Numbered from the stretch's first letter, positions 17,743-28,040 are shown. The stretch: DNA of 64,000 nt from Gluconacetobacter takamatsuzukensis (GCF_014174275.1 NZ_JABEQK010000011.1:62001-126000), one strand, 5' to 3'. A program made the numbers and translations. Notes: generated by a model not told the origin, from the letters alone.

Positions 17743-19305
17743 TCATCCCCCCGTGGCGACCGGCTGAGGACCACGGACGCTGACGCGCCGCGCCTTGCCA
17801 AGTATGCCACCGAACCGCTCGGCAAGCTGGTCGAACACATCCCGCCGCAACACGAACAGCATGGCCGGATACAATCCTGTCCCCACCACCCCGATCACGA
17901 TGATCCGCGACAGATCATGCGCATTGATGACCGGCAGCAGGGATCCTGCATATCCCAACCCCATGGCACATGCCGAAATGACAAAGGGAATGACGTAGAG
18001 TTCCACGACCCGCCAGGCCGACACGCCGCAGCGCTTTAGAATCAGCAGCGAGCAAAGCGGAGGATAGGTGAAATAATAGAGAGCCACGGTCACCGCGACA
18101 CCCATCGCATTACCGGCCAGTCCTCCCGCGATCACCATGCCGAAAAAGACCGGTGCCGAAATCATGGCAAAGATCAACGCCAGCCGGAACTCGCGCCGGG
18201 CACTAAGCAGCGATCCGGTAATCCAGGATACCGCGTCGAACGGAAGCCCGAGACTGAGAATCTGAACGAACGGAACCGCCGCCATCCAGCGCTCGCCGAA
18301 CAGAAAATGCAATCCAGGCCCCGCGAGGACGGCTTGGAGGAAACAGAACGGAACGACGATATAAGCCAACAGACGGCATGCCTTCAGCGCGGCTTCAGTC
18401 TGGCGTTGCGGGTCGGTACGCAGTTGCGCGAATGCAGGCAGCAGAACATTGATGAAATTCCCGGCCAGCATCCGCACCGGCTGCGCCGAAAAACGGAAAG
18501 CGAAGAAATAGAGGCCGACCACGGAATGCGAGGCAATCAGCCCCAGGACGATATAGTCCCCCTGATTGATGATTTCGATGATCGTCCGCGTAGCAAAGAC
18601 AGTGGTGCTGCTTCCCAGAATATATTGCAACTGGACCCTGCGGAACCCACGGCCGATCCGCGGAGCCGCCTTCCACCAGAACAGGGCAGCCTTGGTCACG
18701 GCCAGCAGCGGGATCGGAATCGCGAAACTGTAGGCCCCGCATCCCAGCCACGCCAGCAGGATCGTCCCCAATTGCAGGGCAAAGATCTCAAAAGTGTTGT
18801 AGGCAGCCAGAAAGCGGAAATTCATGTCGGCGCGGATGCGGACCGACGGCACGGTGGCCAGGGTCTTGATCGGCGTCGCTACCGCCAGCGCCGCAATCAG
18901 GCCGACCAGTTCCGGCGAATGGTACCACCGGGCAGCGAAGGGAGCCGCCGCCAGCATGCCCACCATTCCCAGTAGACCCAATGAAAGGCAGATCCAGAAT
19001 GCCGGCGCAGACCATAACGCCATGGCCTTCTGCCGCTGCAACAGGACATCGTCTACCCCGAAACTGACCAGCGCATTGGCGATACCGAAAACCGTATAGG
19101 CCAGTCCAATAACCCCGAAATCGGCCGGCGTCAGCAGCCATGCCAGCGCCAACTGGGAAACGAAGCCGATCCCGCGCGCGGCCAGGCTCTGCACCATCAG
19201 CCATAACACACCGCTCGTCGCCGCCCGGCCCAGACCATGTGGACCTGCCGCCATGCCCCGCCCCTGTTCCGCCATGCCATTTTCCTTCCTGTCTGCTGCA
19301 TTCAC
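17743..19305 (-). CDS. Lipid-linked oligosaccharide flippase (Wzx/MOP type)
   Basis: A 520-residue polysaccharide-synthesis membrane protein with about 12-14 hydrophobic helices starting near residue 30 (LWLMVQSLAARGIGFV). It fits the WzxC/MOP exporter family that moves undecaprenyl-linked repeat units to the periplasmic face. LLTPADFGVIGLA and LLSARREF are typical. It is the distal gene of a - operon running acyltransferase, polymerase, GH5, GT2, flippase. ATG 19305 gives a short polar N-terminus; ATG 19275 is an alternative. Confidence 0.87.
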   Translation of the reverse strand: MNAADRKENGMAEQGRGMAAGPHGLGRAATSGVLWLMVQSLAARGIGFVSQLALAWLLTPADFGVIGLAYTVFGIANALVSFGVDDVLLQRQKAMALWSAPAFWICLSLGLLGMVGMLAAAPFAARWYHSPELVGLIAALAVATPIKTLATVPSVRIRADMNFRFLAAYNTFEIFALQLGTILLAWLGCGAYSFAIPIPLLAVTKAALFWWKAAPRIGRGFRRVQLQYILGSSTTVFATRTIIEIINQGDYIVLGLIASHSVVGLYFFAFRFSAQPVRMLAGNFINVLLPAFAQLRTDPQRQTEAALKACRLLAYIVVPFCFLQAVLAGPGLHFLFGERWMAAVPFVQILSLGLPFDAVSWITGSLLSARREFRLALIFAMISAPVFFGMVIAGGLAGNAMGVAVTVALYYFTYPPLCSLLILKRCGVSAWRVVELYVIPFVISACAMGLGYAGSLLPVINAHDLSRIIVIGVVGTGLYPAMLFVLRRDVFDQLAERFGGILGKARRVSVRGPQPVATGG

Positions 19306-19329
19306 TGGCCCGACATCGCGACTGCGCCG

Positions 19330-20487
19330 TCAGGCTGGCTGGGCCCGCCCGACCAGGCGCTTGAACATCTCCCTTACCCCCTGCGGCAAAGCCAGCCGGA
19401 ACGAGATGCGCCCCAGCAGCACCGGATAGCGCGCGGGCGACACCAGCCCCAGCGCGTCGCCGAACCGCCCGTGAATGGCCAGTCGCGTCGCCGTCCCCAT
19501 CAGATGGTCCGCCATCTCCGCCCGATTTTCCGCCCGAACCGCGACGGAAGGATCCCGAAGCGCACGGCGGATAAAGCCACAATCCGCATTATCCAGTTCA
19601 AAAGGACGGTAGAAAGCCAGTGCGACCAGCTTCATCCCCATGGCCAGCGCCAGCCATGACCGTTCGTCCGCGCTCAGAACCGTCGCGCCCGCATGCAGAA
19701 AATCCTCCAACGAAACCGCCTGCGCGCAACGCCGCAATTCATCCGCGGAAAAAGCCAGATCGGGCTGTCCCGACCGCCGCCGGCGGGCAGACACCGCCGC
19801 CATCTGCGACCAGAACGCCATCGACCGCCCATTGCGGATCGAGGCACTGGAAATGGAATGCGCATGCACCCGGTACGCACCGAAATCTTCCGGAAGATTC
19901 AGTATGGTGCCGACTTCCTGCAACCGCCAGCACAGGTCGCTGTCCTCCGCCACCGTCAGACTGCGATACCCCCCCACCCGGTCGAACGCCGCGCGCCGCA
20001 TCATCAGGAAGGGCTGGGGCAGATAGGGCTCGCGCGCCGGCAGCCATGACGGATCGGCCCGGTCTATCAGGGCGGCGCGCACCCTGCCACCGGTCGGATG
20101 CCCCTGGGCATCGATATGCCGCCCGCTACCGGACAGGGCGATGCAGTCCGGATGCGCCGTCATGTATCCGAACTGCCGTTCCAGCCGGTCAGGCGCTGCC
20201 AGATCGTCCGCATCCAGCCGGGCAATGAACGGCGCGCGACACTGCGATACCCCATGGTTCAGCGCGGCGGTGATGCCGCCATTCGGCTGCGTCAGAACCA
20301 CGATCCGCGGGTCCTGCGACGCCATCTCGGCCAGAATCCGACCTGTCCCGTCGGTCGAGCCGTCATCGACGACGACGATGCGGATCGCGGCGATGGTCTG
20401 GCCACGCAGACTATCGATGGCCTCGCGAATGGTCGATTCCGCATTATAGGCCGGGATCAGGATATCGATCAGGGGATCGGCCACCAT
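19330..20487 (-). CDS. Family 2 glycosyltransferase
   Basis: A 385-residue GT-A enzyme. The domain starts DILIPAYNAESTIREAIDSL, then VVDDGSTDGTG and the metal-binding DADD in ARLDADDLAAPDR; the later WRLQEVG segment fits inverting GT2 enzymes. ATG 20487 is preceded by a strong GGAGGAGAGG, so I reject the frame extension to 20760 over the GH5 gene. It probably adds one residue to the EPS side chain at the cytoplasmic face. Linkage and sugar are not predictable from the sequence. Confidence 0.88.
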   Translation of the reverse strand: MVADPLIDILIPAYNAESTIREAIDSLRGQTIAAIRIVVVDDGSTDGTGRILAEMASQDPRIVVLTQPNGGITAALNHGVSQCRAPFIARLDADDLAAPDRLERQFGYMTAHPDCIALSGSGRHIDAQGHPTGGRVRAALIDRADPSWLPAREPYLPQPFLMMRRAAFDRVGGYRSLTVAEDSDLCWRLQEVGTILNLPEDFGAYRVHAHSISSASIRNGRSMAFWSQMAAVSARRRRSGQPDLAFSADELRRCAQAVSLEDFLHAGATVLSADERSWLALAMGMKLVALAFYRPFELDNADCGFIRRALRDPSVAVRAENRAEMADHLMGTATRLAIHGRFGDALGLVSPARYPVLLGRISFRLALPQGVREMFKRLVGRAQPA

Positions 20488-20527
20488 ATTGTTCCTCTCC
20501 TCCTCCGCGCCATTCCGGATAGGGCGG

Positions 20528-21547
20528 TCATCCCTCATGATGGCCCAGATGCCGTCCCAGAACCTGCATCTGCGGCCGATCCTGCCCGTCGCGCGTCGGC
20601 TCCAGCGTGTACATGTATTCGCCCCATAGCGGGCCGGCCGCCCAGTAGGTCCAGCCACGCCAGACCGACCGGTTCGCTGCGAGATAGGCGGCAACCCTGT
20701 CCAGTACATCGAGGCACGCCGCATTCCGCCCCACGCCGAACTCCCCCAGGAAACCGACATTCCCTGTCTGGTGCAGCCAGGTCGTAAAGGATGTCAGGCG
20801 CCCGATCGCCTGGTCTGCCGGGACGCATTCCGCGCTGCGGCCGCTGCTATCCGTGTCGAAATATTCATGCACCTCGAAGATCAGGGCATGAACCGGGTCT
20901 CTCAACGCCGCCATCTCCGGCCCGTTCTGCGTCGCGAACCCATGCGCGGAATCCCAGCCGATACCCGACACCAGGATCGGATTGTCCGCTCCGGCACTGC
21001 GGATGCCCGAAATCGCCTCTTGGGTGATGTCGCGCCACTGGCGGGCCGAGCGCTGCTGAGGCTCGTTCATCAAGCCGAACCAGATCTCGTGCCTGTCGTG
21101 CAGCGCCGCGCCCAGGCGCGTCCACAGGTCGCGGAAATCATCCGCCGAGACCGTGTCGCTCCCGATCAGGTTCCCCCGATAGCGGCCATAATCGTGGACA
21201 TCGAGGATCACGGTCCCCCCCACCGCCCGCACCTGGTCGGCGAAGGCCAGGATGCGCTTCATATGGTCGGCATCCAGCGCGGCGCCTGGCGTGGGCTGCA
21301 ATCGTTCCCACAGCACTGACAGGCGAAAGATATTCATGCCCTTGTCGTGAAAATACGTCACCTCGCCCGACTTGGGAAACAGATAATCATAGCCATAGCG
21401 GCCGGGAATCTTGTTCGAGGAATAAGCCGCCCCTGCCAGGTTTACACCCTTGTATTCCTGTGCCGGCGCCGGCGTCCCTCTCCCGACAACCGACAGCGCC
21501 AGCAAGGCCGGAAAGAGGATTGTCAGACTGCGCATGGGCTTTTCCAT
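20528..21547 (-). CDS. Secreted GH5 endoglucanase
   Basis: A 339-residue glycoside hydrolase family 5 enzyme. A signal peptide covers about residues 1-30 (ends APAQ). The catalytic acid/base glutamate is in FGLMNEPQQ and the nucleophile in VGFLGEFGVG; DVHDYGR and WTYWAAGPLWG are further family blocks. It would cut beta-1,4-glucan in the periplasm or outside. Between the polymerase and a glycosyltransferase gene it may trim or edit the cellobiose-backbone EPS during assembly. Translation may begin at the internal ATG 21535, which has GGAAAA just upstream. Confidence 0.9.
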   Translation of the reverse strand: MEKPMRSLTILFPALLALSVVGRGTPAPAQEYKGVNLAGAAYSSNKIPGRYGYDYLFPKSGEVTYFHDKGMNIFRLSVLWERLQPTPGAALDADHMKRILAFADQVRAVGGTVILDVHDYGRYRGNLIGSDTVSADDFRDLWTRLGAALHDRHEIWFGLMNEPQQRSARQWRDITQEAISGIRSAGADNPILVSGIGWDSAHGFATQNGPEMAALRDPVHALIFEVHEYFDTDSSGRSAECVPADQAIGRLTSFTTWLHQTGNVGFLGEFGVGRNAACLDVLDRVAAYLAANRSVWRGWTYWAAGPLWGEYMYTLEPTRDGQDRPQMQVLGRHLGHHEG

Positions 21548-21557
21548 ATCGTCTTGG

Positions 21558-22847
21558 TCAGGACGGCACGGCCATGCCGGCCGGCACCCGGATCATGCGG
21601 GGGCGGATACGCAGGGCAGCAGGCCCCATCGCATCGGTGACGCCATAGAGGAACCACAGCAACGCCGCCGTCTTGATCGTGAAGACCGACGCCCCGATGC
21701 ACAATGATGTCGCGAAATAGACCGAGATCATGGTCTTCATCGTCGCCCCCTGGGGCGTGCGGGACGGGTGAAACGCGAACAGTCCCAGATAGAACAGCGT
21801 CAGGACCGCCCCGAGATTGTTCAGTACATAGGCATAACCGGTATCCAGGGTGTACACAGGCGAGGGCGCCAGCCCGAACCACTGGCCGGGGCCCCAGTAA
21901 TCCAGCAGCCGGCCCGAAAAGATCAGCCGCCCGGCCAGATCGTCCTTGATGATGGCGGGCAGGACACCCGGCAGTTCATGCATCGTGCCCACGAGGGTCA
22001 GCAGCGTCCCGACCAGGATCGGGAATAGAAATGCCGCCAGCGCCGACCGGCGAAGCGGGCTGATCCGCACCAGCAGCATCAGCAGGCAGCATCCCGAGGC
22101 AAAACGGGAATCCGCCAGCACGAAGCACAGTACAGCCATGGCGTACATCACCACGCAACGCCGGCCCGGCTGGTTGCGCGACACGCTGAGGCACCACGCA
22201 AACAGCACAGCCGAAAAATTCCCCAGCGAGTCCGGCTCCAGAAAGATCGAAGAGATGCGATGCGGCCCGAAGATCGACTGGAAGAAGGTACGGCTGGCCC
22301 CGGCACCCCGATTGCCACTGAGAAACAGGTTGCTGTTGCTGTAATTGACCGTGTCCTTGGCGATCACGCCCTTCTGCACATAATAGTCCCAGATATTGAA
22401 GAAACTGGCATAGATGTTCGTAAAGACCAGCTCGACGAACCCCACCCCCAGCACCAGCACGATCAGGATCCGGAGCGCCGACCAGGCGGTTCGCTCACTG
22501 GCCATGCGCCCTAGCATGTAGAAGATGTACATGATGCCGACATCATGCAGGATCTTCACGCTGAGGGACGGATTGACCAGCCGGGCCCCGACCACGAAGC
22601 TCGCCGTCAGCGCCATGAGCCATAGGGCGGCGAGGTCGATCCTGTGCCGGATCAGATACAGACCCGCCGCCATGATCCCGATTTCAACCACGGCAATCTG
22701 TGAATTTCCGACCATCATCCAGTGCCGTGTGGAGACGAAGCACAACACCAGGTTGAACATCGCCGCCGCGATGACGAGGTACAATCCTCCCAATCGCTCC
22801 TCGGCCGCAACGACCACCCCTCCTGCTCCGATATGCCCGCCTCTCAT
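21558..22847 (-). CDS. EPS polymerase, Wzy/GumE-like
   Basis: A 429-residue integral membrane protein with about ten hydrophobic segments and a larger periplasmic loop (residues about 150-200). It is in the position and size range of Wzy/GumE O-antigen polymerases, which join repeat units at the periplasmic face. Sequence motifs in this family are weak, so the call rests on topology and neighbours. Its start overlaps the acyltransferase stop by 4 bases. Confidence 0.7.
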   Translation of the reverse strand: MRGGHIGAGGVVVAAEERLGGLYLVIAAAMFNLVLCFVSTRHWMMVGNSQIAVVEIGIMAAGLYLIRHRIDLAALWLMALTASFVVGARLVNPSLSVKILHDVGIMYIFYMLGRMASERTAWSALRILIVLVLGVGFVELVFTNIYASFFNIWDYYVQKGVIAKDTVNYSNSNLFLSGNRGAGASRTFFQSIFGPHRISSIFLEPDSLGNFSAVLFAWCLSVSRNQPGRRCVVMYAMAVLCFVLADSRFASGCCLLMLLVRISPLRRSALAAFLFPILVGTLLTLVGTMHELPGVLPAIIKDDLAGRLIFSGRLLDYWGPGQWFGLAPSPVYTLDTGYAYVLNNLGAVLTLFYLGLFAFHPSRTPQGATMKTMISVYFATSLCIGASVFTIKTAALLWFLYGVTDAMGPAALRIRPRMIRVPAGMAVPS

Positions 22848-24040
22848 CCGTCACGCTCGGTGCAGGCAGCCACCGGCGTCGCCAGCACGACCTCCCCGCC
22901 CCGCCCGCCGGCCTGCGGCCGACCATGATCCGGCAGGCGGCTGGCCAGGAGGCGGCCCAGATTATGGAGGGGCAACTCCACAAGATGATAGGTCACACCC
23001 GATATCGCCAGCGTCACGCAGATGGTGCCCAGCGCCAGCACGGTCTGCGTCACGTCCGGATCGGACAGCAGCGGACGCAGCCCGACATGGCCCTGCATCA
23101 GGTCGAACAGCAGCAGCAGGATCGGCAGGTGCAGCAGATAGACGCTGTAGGACAATTCTCCTACCCATATCGTGACCCGATGCGTCAGCACCCCGTAAGA
23201 CCGTCCCGATGCATAGAGGTCGCGCACGATCACAAAGGCGGCCACAGTCTCGACGACGTCATAAATCTGTTCGGGCACCGCATGCCCGCCCAGCGCCAGC
23301 CGGTCGTACAGCAGCACGACAACCCCCACCAGCAGCAGGGCCGGCGATGCCGCCCATGCCGGAGACGGCAGCATGGGGATGAGCGCCCCGAGCGCGAAAG
23401 CGAGCCCGAAATTCAGCCCAACCTCCGACGGCATGGGCACCAGCGCCAGCATGAAGAAACCCACCAGGGCCCAGGGCCGTGTGGTGCGGCTGCGCATCAA
23501 CAGAAGGACAAGAGGAAAGAGCACCGAAAAGATCAGCTCGACCCGCAGCGACCACATGGGGCCGTTATAACGTGTATAGGCCCCCGTCAGCGCCAGACCC
23601 ACATGCACGGGCGAAACCGGCGCGTGCAGGTTGCGGGACAGCCAGTCGACGAAAACCTCCACATCCATCGTACCGCGCACATGCAGCGTCACCATAACGG
23701 CAACCAGCACCGAGACCCACAGCAGCGGATAGATGCGAAAGAACCGCTTTATATAGAATCGCGCCAGCACCGCCCCGTCAAAGCGCCCGACCCGTCGCAA
23801 CGACAGCGACAGCACGCAGCCACTCAGTACAAAGAACAGCAGGACCGCCGCCTGGGCATTGAAGAAATAGGTGAGCAGGTCATGGGCCGCCCGTCCCCAC
23901 GGTCCGCGCGTTACCGGATCATATCGGATGACCTGGATGACATGCCCGACCAGTACCAACAGGCAGGCGACCCCGCGCAGCGAGGTTAGTTGCAGCAGAT
24001 AGGATCGTTCCGATCGTGCTTCGAACAGATGGTCCGACAA
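22844..24040 (-). CDS. Acyltransferase 3 (OafA/GumF-like)
   Basis: A 398-residue membrane acyltransferase of the AT3 family. The catalytic histidine region LTSLRGVACLLVLVGHV lies near the start, RFYIKRFFRIYPLLW around residue 95, MWSLRVELIFS near 160, and SYSVYLLHLPILLLL near the C-terminus. About ten transmembrane helices are expected. Such enzymes O-acetylate EPS sugars, as GumF and GumG do for xanthan. It is the first gene of the - operon and probably starts from the 543-base divergent region. Confidence 0.88.
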   Translation of the reverse strand: MSDHLFEARSERSYLLQLTSLRGVACLLVLVGHVIQVIRYDPVTRGPWGRAAHDLLTYFFNAQAAVLLFFVLSGCVLSLSLRRVGRFDGAVLARFYIKRFFRIYPLLWVSVLVAVMVTLHVRGTMDVEVFVDWLSRNLHAPVSPVHVGLALTGAYTRYNGPMWSLRVELIFSVLFPLVLLLMRSRTTRPWALVGFFMLALVPMPSEVGLNFGLAFALGALIPMLPSPAWAASPALLLVGVVVLLYDRLALGGHAVPEQIYDVVETVAAFVIVRDLYASGRSYGVLTHRVTIWVGELSYSVYLLHLPILLLLFDLMQGHVGLRPLLSDPDVTQTVLALGTICVTLAISGVTYHLVELPLHNLGRLLASRLPDHGRPQAGGRGGEVVLATPVAACTERDG

Positions 24041-24583
24041 GCGACTGTCCCCCCGCTGACGAATTCCGGCCGCGCCATCATGACATCAATGCCGACGGCC
24101 CCGACCCGCATGAGACAATATCGAGACAAGAGGACACAGACCTGCCCGGAAGGGAGGAACGGTCCGTTTTCATGCCCTGGCGCCCGAAGCGCCTGATAAT
24201 GCGTGTATTTCCTGTAAGGATCCGGAAAATCAGCCACCGTCAGGCAGGCATGGCGGATCGTCCTGGCACATACCTATCCTCGTCCAACGCGACGTTGCAA
24301 GCAATAAGATGTGCCAGTGCCAGCATTTTTCGCGTTCCTTCAACAAGAGGGACCTCGTCTTCGCAAAAACACGATCCTGCCAAAAAACCGCCTTATTTGC
24401 CCCCCGATTAGAAGCACGCTTTTTCGAACGAAGGATTTTCATTCATCTTGCAATCCCAACGTTCCTCCCTTACAGATTCGGGTTGCCATGCGCTGGACCA
24501 ACACAGAGCGCCTGGCTTTGATCCCAGATCGGTAATGCATTCTTCACGACGTTGTCCGTAATAACGGCGAGGCAGGTAGTGGC
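24041..24583. other. Divergent control region of the EPS locus
   Basis: A 543-base gap between the - operon starting at 24040 and the + operon starting at 24584. No ORF in it has a coding look. It should hold the promoters for both EPS transcription units; I do not see a strong consensus promoter or operator. Confidence 0.45.
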
Positions 24584-25690
24584 ATGACCGGGTCATTGGT
24601 TATATCGGTGCATGACTATCGTTCGCGAAGAAAGGCGAGCGTACATTTCATCACCTCCGAACTGGCCCGGCGCGGCCGGACGCGGTTCTTTTCCATCGGC
24701 CTCAGCCGCATGTCCGAACATCGCGGCGACACCCGGGCCGATCTCGCTTTTTGTGCAAATCGTGTGGAAACTATCAACGGTGTCGAGTGTTTCCTCTGGC
24801 GAACCCTCTGGCACCCGTTCAACATCCGTCGACCGGCGCTCGCGCCGGTCGAAGAGATGCTGTTCTGGTTTTACCGTCGTATAACACCAAGGATTCCAAA
24901 GCAGTGGCTACGTGAAGCCGAAACGGTCTTCATAGAATCCGGCATGGCCCCGGTGTTCATCGAGGACGTCCGGCGGCTGAATCCCAATGCCCGGATCGTC
25001 TATCTGGCGTCGGACGATCTGGATGTCATCGACTGCGCGGAAACCATCAAGCGTCGGTTTCGCGCCTATTTCGACAGTATCGATACCGTCCGCCTGCCTT
25101 CGCGCCTGTTGCGCCATGGTATGCCGCATGACCGCAATGCCTATTATATTCCACAGGGTATCGACCGCACGCTTGCCGAACGTACCTATCCCGATCCCTA
25201 TGGCAACCGGCGCTGCGGCGTATCGATGGGGTCCATGCTGTTCGATGCGTCATTCTTCACCATCGCGGCGGAAGAGTTTCCGGATATCGATTTTCATGTC
25301 ATCGGCGCGGGCAAGGCAGCCAATGGCCTGACGGCACCCAATATCATCGTTCACGCGGAGATGCCCTTCGCGCAGACCCTGCCCTATGTCCAGCATGCGG
25401 CGTTCGGCATTGCACCTTACCTGGATCGCGGCACGCCGCGCTACCTGCTCGATACATCCCTGAAACTGGGCCAGTTTGGCTTGTTCGGCATCCCGGCCGT
25501 CTGCCCGGAATTCGCCCTGGGCGACCAGCCGGGCCGCTGCGGCTATGTACCCGGAGACCGCGCCTCTATCCGGCAGGCCATCCAGAACGCCCTATCCCAT
25601 GACGAGCCGATCCGCCCCCCAATGCTGGCGTGGGACGAAGTCGTGGATCGTATCCTGACGCCCGACCTGTACGCCGATACCAGGCTCTAG
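24584..25690 (+). CDS. gumK: GumK-like glucuronosyltransferase (GT70)
   Basis: A 368-residue glycosyltransferase close to Xanthomonas GumK, which adds beta-1,2-linked glucuronate from UDP-GlcA to the mannose of the lipid-linked trisaccharide at the inner membrane. Shared blocks are SVHFITSELARRGRTRFFS, VECFLWRTLWHPFN, GVSMGSMLFDASFF, FHVIGAG, FGIAPYLDRGTPRYL and FGIPAVCP. The ugd gene downstream would supply UDP-glucuronate. It is the first gene of the + EPS operon. Confidence 0.87.
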   Translation: MTGSLVISVHDYRSRRKASVHFITSELARRGRTRFFSIGLSRMSEHRGDTRADLAFCANRVETINGVECFLWRTLWHPFNIRRPALAPVEEMLFWFYRRITPRIPKQWLREAETVFIESGMAPVFIEDVRRLNPNARIVYLASDDLDVIDCAETIKRRFRAYFDSIDTVRLPSRLLRHGMPHDRNAYYIPQGIDRTLAERTYPDPYGNRRCGVSMGSMLFDASFFTIAAEEFPDIDFHVIGAGKAANGLTAPNIIVHAEMPFAQTLPYVQHAAFGIAPYLDRGTPRYLLDTSLKLGQFGLFGIPAVCPEFALGDQPGRCGYVPGDRASIRQAIQNALSHDEPIRPPMLAWDEVVDRILTPDLYADTRL

Positions 25691-25836
25691 AATCGTTTCA
25701 ACTTCGATATTCCGGATTCTTTATATCGCAGCACCTCTACCGGGCCAGCATATGGACAGCGCCCCATTACGTTGCCGACGGCCGAAAACACGGATGCAAC
25801 GCCCGTCCGACAGGAAGATGGAAGCGGAGAACAGCG

Positions 25837-27021
25837 ATGTTACAACGGACAGGCACGATGACGGCGGCTCCGATCGTCGGCATCTATCGGACCGAGCTTC
25901 TGCCGTTGTCCGAAACCTTCGTGCGCGATCAGTCTCTGGCACTCCGGCGCTGGAATCCGGTCATGATCGGCGAACGACTGATCGACCGCCTGCCACTGGA
26001 AGGCCTGTCCGCATGGGCGGCCTATCGCGGCCCGGCCACCGTGCCCCAGCGGCTGCGCAGCCTGGTGGCCCGCACGCTCGATCGCGCGCCACCGGGCCTC
26101 ACCCGCATCGCCCGCCATGTACGCCCGGCACTGATTCACGCCCATTTCGGTTTTGACGGGGTCGAAGCCTGGCACCTAGCCCAGCGCCTGTCCGTCCCGC
26201 TGCTGGTCACGCTGCACGGGGCGGACATCACCACCCACATGGACTGGTTCGCAGCCGGCCGAAGCGGCAGGCGCTGGAAGCGCTATCCCCACCGCCTGCA
26301 CAGGCTGGCTCGCCAGCCGGGCGTCAGCTTCATCGCCGTCTCCGGCCATATCCGCGAAGCGGCGATCGCCGTTGGCCTGCCTGCCGCGCGGATCCACGTC
26401 CACCATATCGGCATCGATCCAGCCCGTTTCGTCCCCGGCCACACTCCGCCCGGCTCCCGTCCACCGACGATCCTGTTCCTCGGCCGGCTGGTCGAAAAAA
26501 AAGGCTGCCGTTTCCTGATCGAGGCCTTCCGTACCTTACGCCAGACAATGCCTGAGGCCCGCCTGGTCATTGCCGGCGACGGTCCCGAACGTCCCGCTCT
26601 GGAAACGATGGCGGCATCGCTGGACGGCATCACCTTCCTCGGCGCCGTCCCGCGCGACCAAGTGCTGGCGCTGATGCGCGAGGCCCGAATATTCTGCCTC
26701 CCCAGCGTGACAGCCACCAGCGGCGACGCTGAAGGGCTGCCCTTGGTGCTACTGGAGGCCCAGGCCAGCGGCCTGCCCGTGGTCACATCGGCCCGCGGCG
26801 GCGTGACGGAAGGAATCGTCGACGGCGAAACCGGCTTCGCCTTTGCCGAACGGGATGTCGCGGCCCTGACCCGGCATCTGGAAACGCTTCTGCGCGACGA
26901 CATGCTGGCCGACCGGATGGGGGCGGCCGGGCGGCAGTTCGTCCGCACCCATCACGATATCCGCCACTGCACCGCCGCGCTGGAGGATCTGTACGACCAT
27001 CTGGTGAGGGTCGACGCATGA
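25837..27021 (+). CDS. Family 4 glycosyltransferase
   Basis: A 394-residue GT-B retaining glycosyltransferase. The C-terminal nucleotide-sugar domain shows ILFLGRLVEKKGCRFLIEAF, VIAGDGPERPALE and the EX7E region SGDAEGLPLVLLEAQASGLPVV. The N-terminal half has LIHAHFGFDGVEAW and HGADITTH. GGAGA 8 bases before ATG 25837 decides the start; the frame stays open to 25630 without support. It is coupled to the following GT2 by a 4-base overlap and probably extends the EPS side chain. Confidence 0.88.
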   Translation: MLQRTGTMTAAPIVGIYRTELLPLSETFVRDQSLALRRWNPVMIGERLIDRLPLEGLSAWAAYRGPATVPQRLRSLVARTLDRAPPGLTRIARHVRPALIHAHFGFDGVEAWHLAQRLSVPLLVTLHGADITTHMDWFAAGRSGRRWKRYPHRLHRLARQPGVSFIAVSGHIREAAIAVGLPAARIHVHHIGIDPARFVPGHTPPGSRPPTILFLGRLVEKKGCRFLIEAFRTLRQTMPEARLVIAGDGPERPALETMAASLDGITFLGAVPRDQVLALMREARIFCLPSVTATSGDAEGLPLVLLEAQASGLPVVTSARGGVTEGIVDGETGFAFAERDVAALTRHLETLLRDDMLADRMGAAGRQFVRTHHDIRHCTAALEDLYDHLVRVDA

Positions 27022-28040
27022 CGGGCACATTCTCGGTCCTCATCCCGGTCTACAACGCTGCGGATTTCGTGGCGCGCGCCGTGGCATCGGTCACGGCGCA
27101 GAGCCTGCCGGCCACCGAAATCCTGGTCATCGACGATTGCTCTACCGATACGACCTGCGCCGTGGTCGAGGATCTGGCGCGGCGCCATCCCACCATTCGC
27201 CTGCTGCGCACCGACCGCAATGGCGGCCCGGCAGCGGCCCGCAATACGGGCATCGCATACGCCACAGGTGACTGGATCGCCGTCCTGGATGCCGACGATG
27301 CCTATGCGCCGGACCGGCTGGAGGTCATGGCGAACGCGATGGCGCATGATCCCGGCGCCGATATCCTGGCCGACGATCTGCTCTATTACGACGCAGTCGC
27401 CGGCCAGGTGACCGGCCGAGCGATGGGTCCCGGCGCAACGCCGACGGGTGCGGTCACGGCAAGCGATTATGTGGCTCACAATCTGGCCGATGGACGAGGC
27501 CTGGATTGGGGACTGCTCAAACCCGTCATCCGACGCAATCTCCTGGTCCGTTCGGGCATCCGCTACCCCACCGGCCAGCGCCATGGGGAGGATTTCACCT
27601 TCATGCTGCGCCTGCTGCTGCAAGGCGCGCAACTGCGGATCCTGAACTCCGCCCATTACCTCTACACCCAGCGCGAAGGGGCGGTCAGCCGCCAGACATC
27701 GGGCATGACCCGCACCACCATCGCCTATGGCGCCCTGGCCCAGTCGGCGCTCGACTTGGCGAGCGATCCGGCGGTGCGCGGCGCACCGGCCCTCGCGGCC
27801 CTGCTACGCCGGCGCGCCGAAGGCCTGCGGCGACTCGACGACGCGCATTTCTTTTCCCAGGCGGTCCGGCGTGGCGCGGTCGGTGCCCTGGCGAGGCGTG
27901 CGCTGCGGCGCCCGTCATTCATACCGCGCGTGGGCTGGCAGGTCGCCCGCGCGATGCGGCGCCGGGCCCTGCAATGGCGCTCGGCACGTACCCCAACGGC
28001 CCGCCTCCCGTCCGATCGACAAGGAATGTCCCCGTCGTGA
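27018..28040 (+). CDS. Family 2 glycosyltransferase
   Basis: A 340-residue GT-A enzyme: SVLIPVYNAADFVARAVASV at the N-terminus, VIDDCSTDTTCAVVED, NGGPAAARNTGIAYATGDW and the metal site LDADDAYAPDR. The C-terminal 60 residues are strongly basic (RRR repeats), which may bind the membrane surface. It overlaps the previous GT4 by 4 bases. It is a second GT2 for EPS side-chain synthesis; sugar and linkage are unknown. Confidence 0.88.
   Translation: MTGTFSVLIPVYNAADFVARAVASVTAQSLPATEILVIDDCSTDTTCAVVEDLARRHPTIRLLRTDRNGGPAAARNTGIAYATGDWIAVLDADDAYAPDRLEVMANAMAHDPGADILADDLLYYDAVAGQVTGRAMGPGATPTGAVTASDYVAHNLADGRGLDWGLLKPVIRRNLLVRSGIRYPTGQRHGEDFTFMLRLLLQGAQLRILNSAHYLYTQREGAVSRQTSGMTRTTIAYGALAQSALDLASDPAVRGAPALAALLRRRAEGLRRLDDAHFFSQAVRRGAVGALARRALRRPSFIPRVGWQVARAMRRRALQWRSARTPTARLPSDRQGMSPS

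Noticed and set aside
22925-23989. Long + frame opposite the acyltransferase
   Set aside because: Gln/His/Arg-rich shadow; the AT3 motifs on the - strand are convincing.
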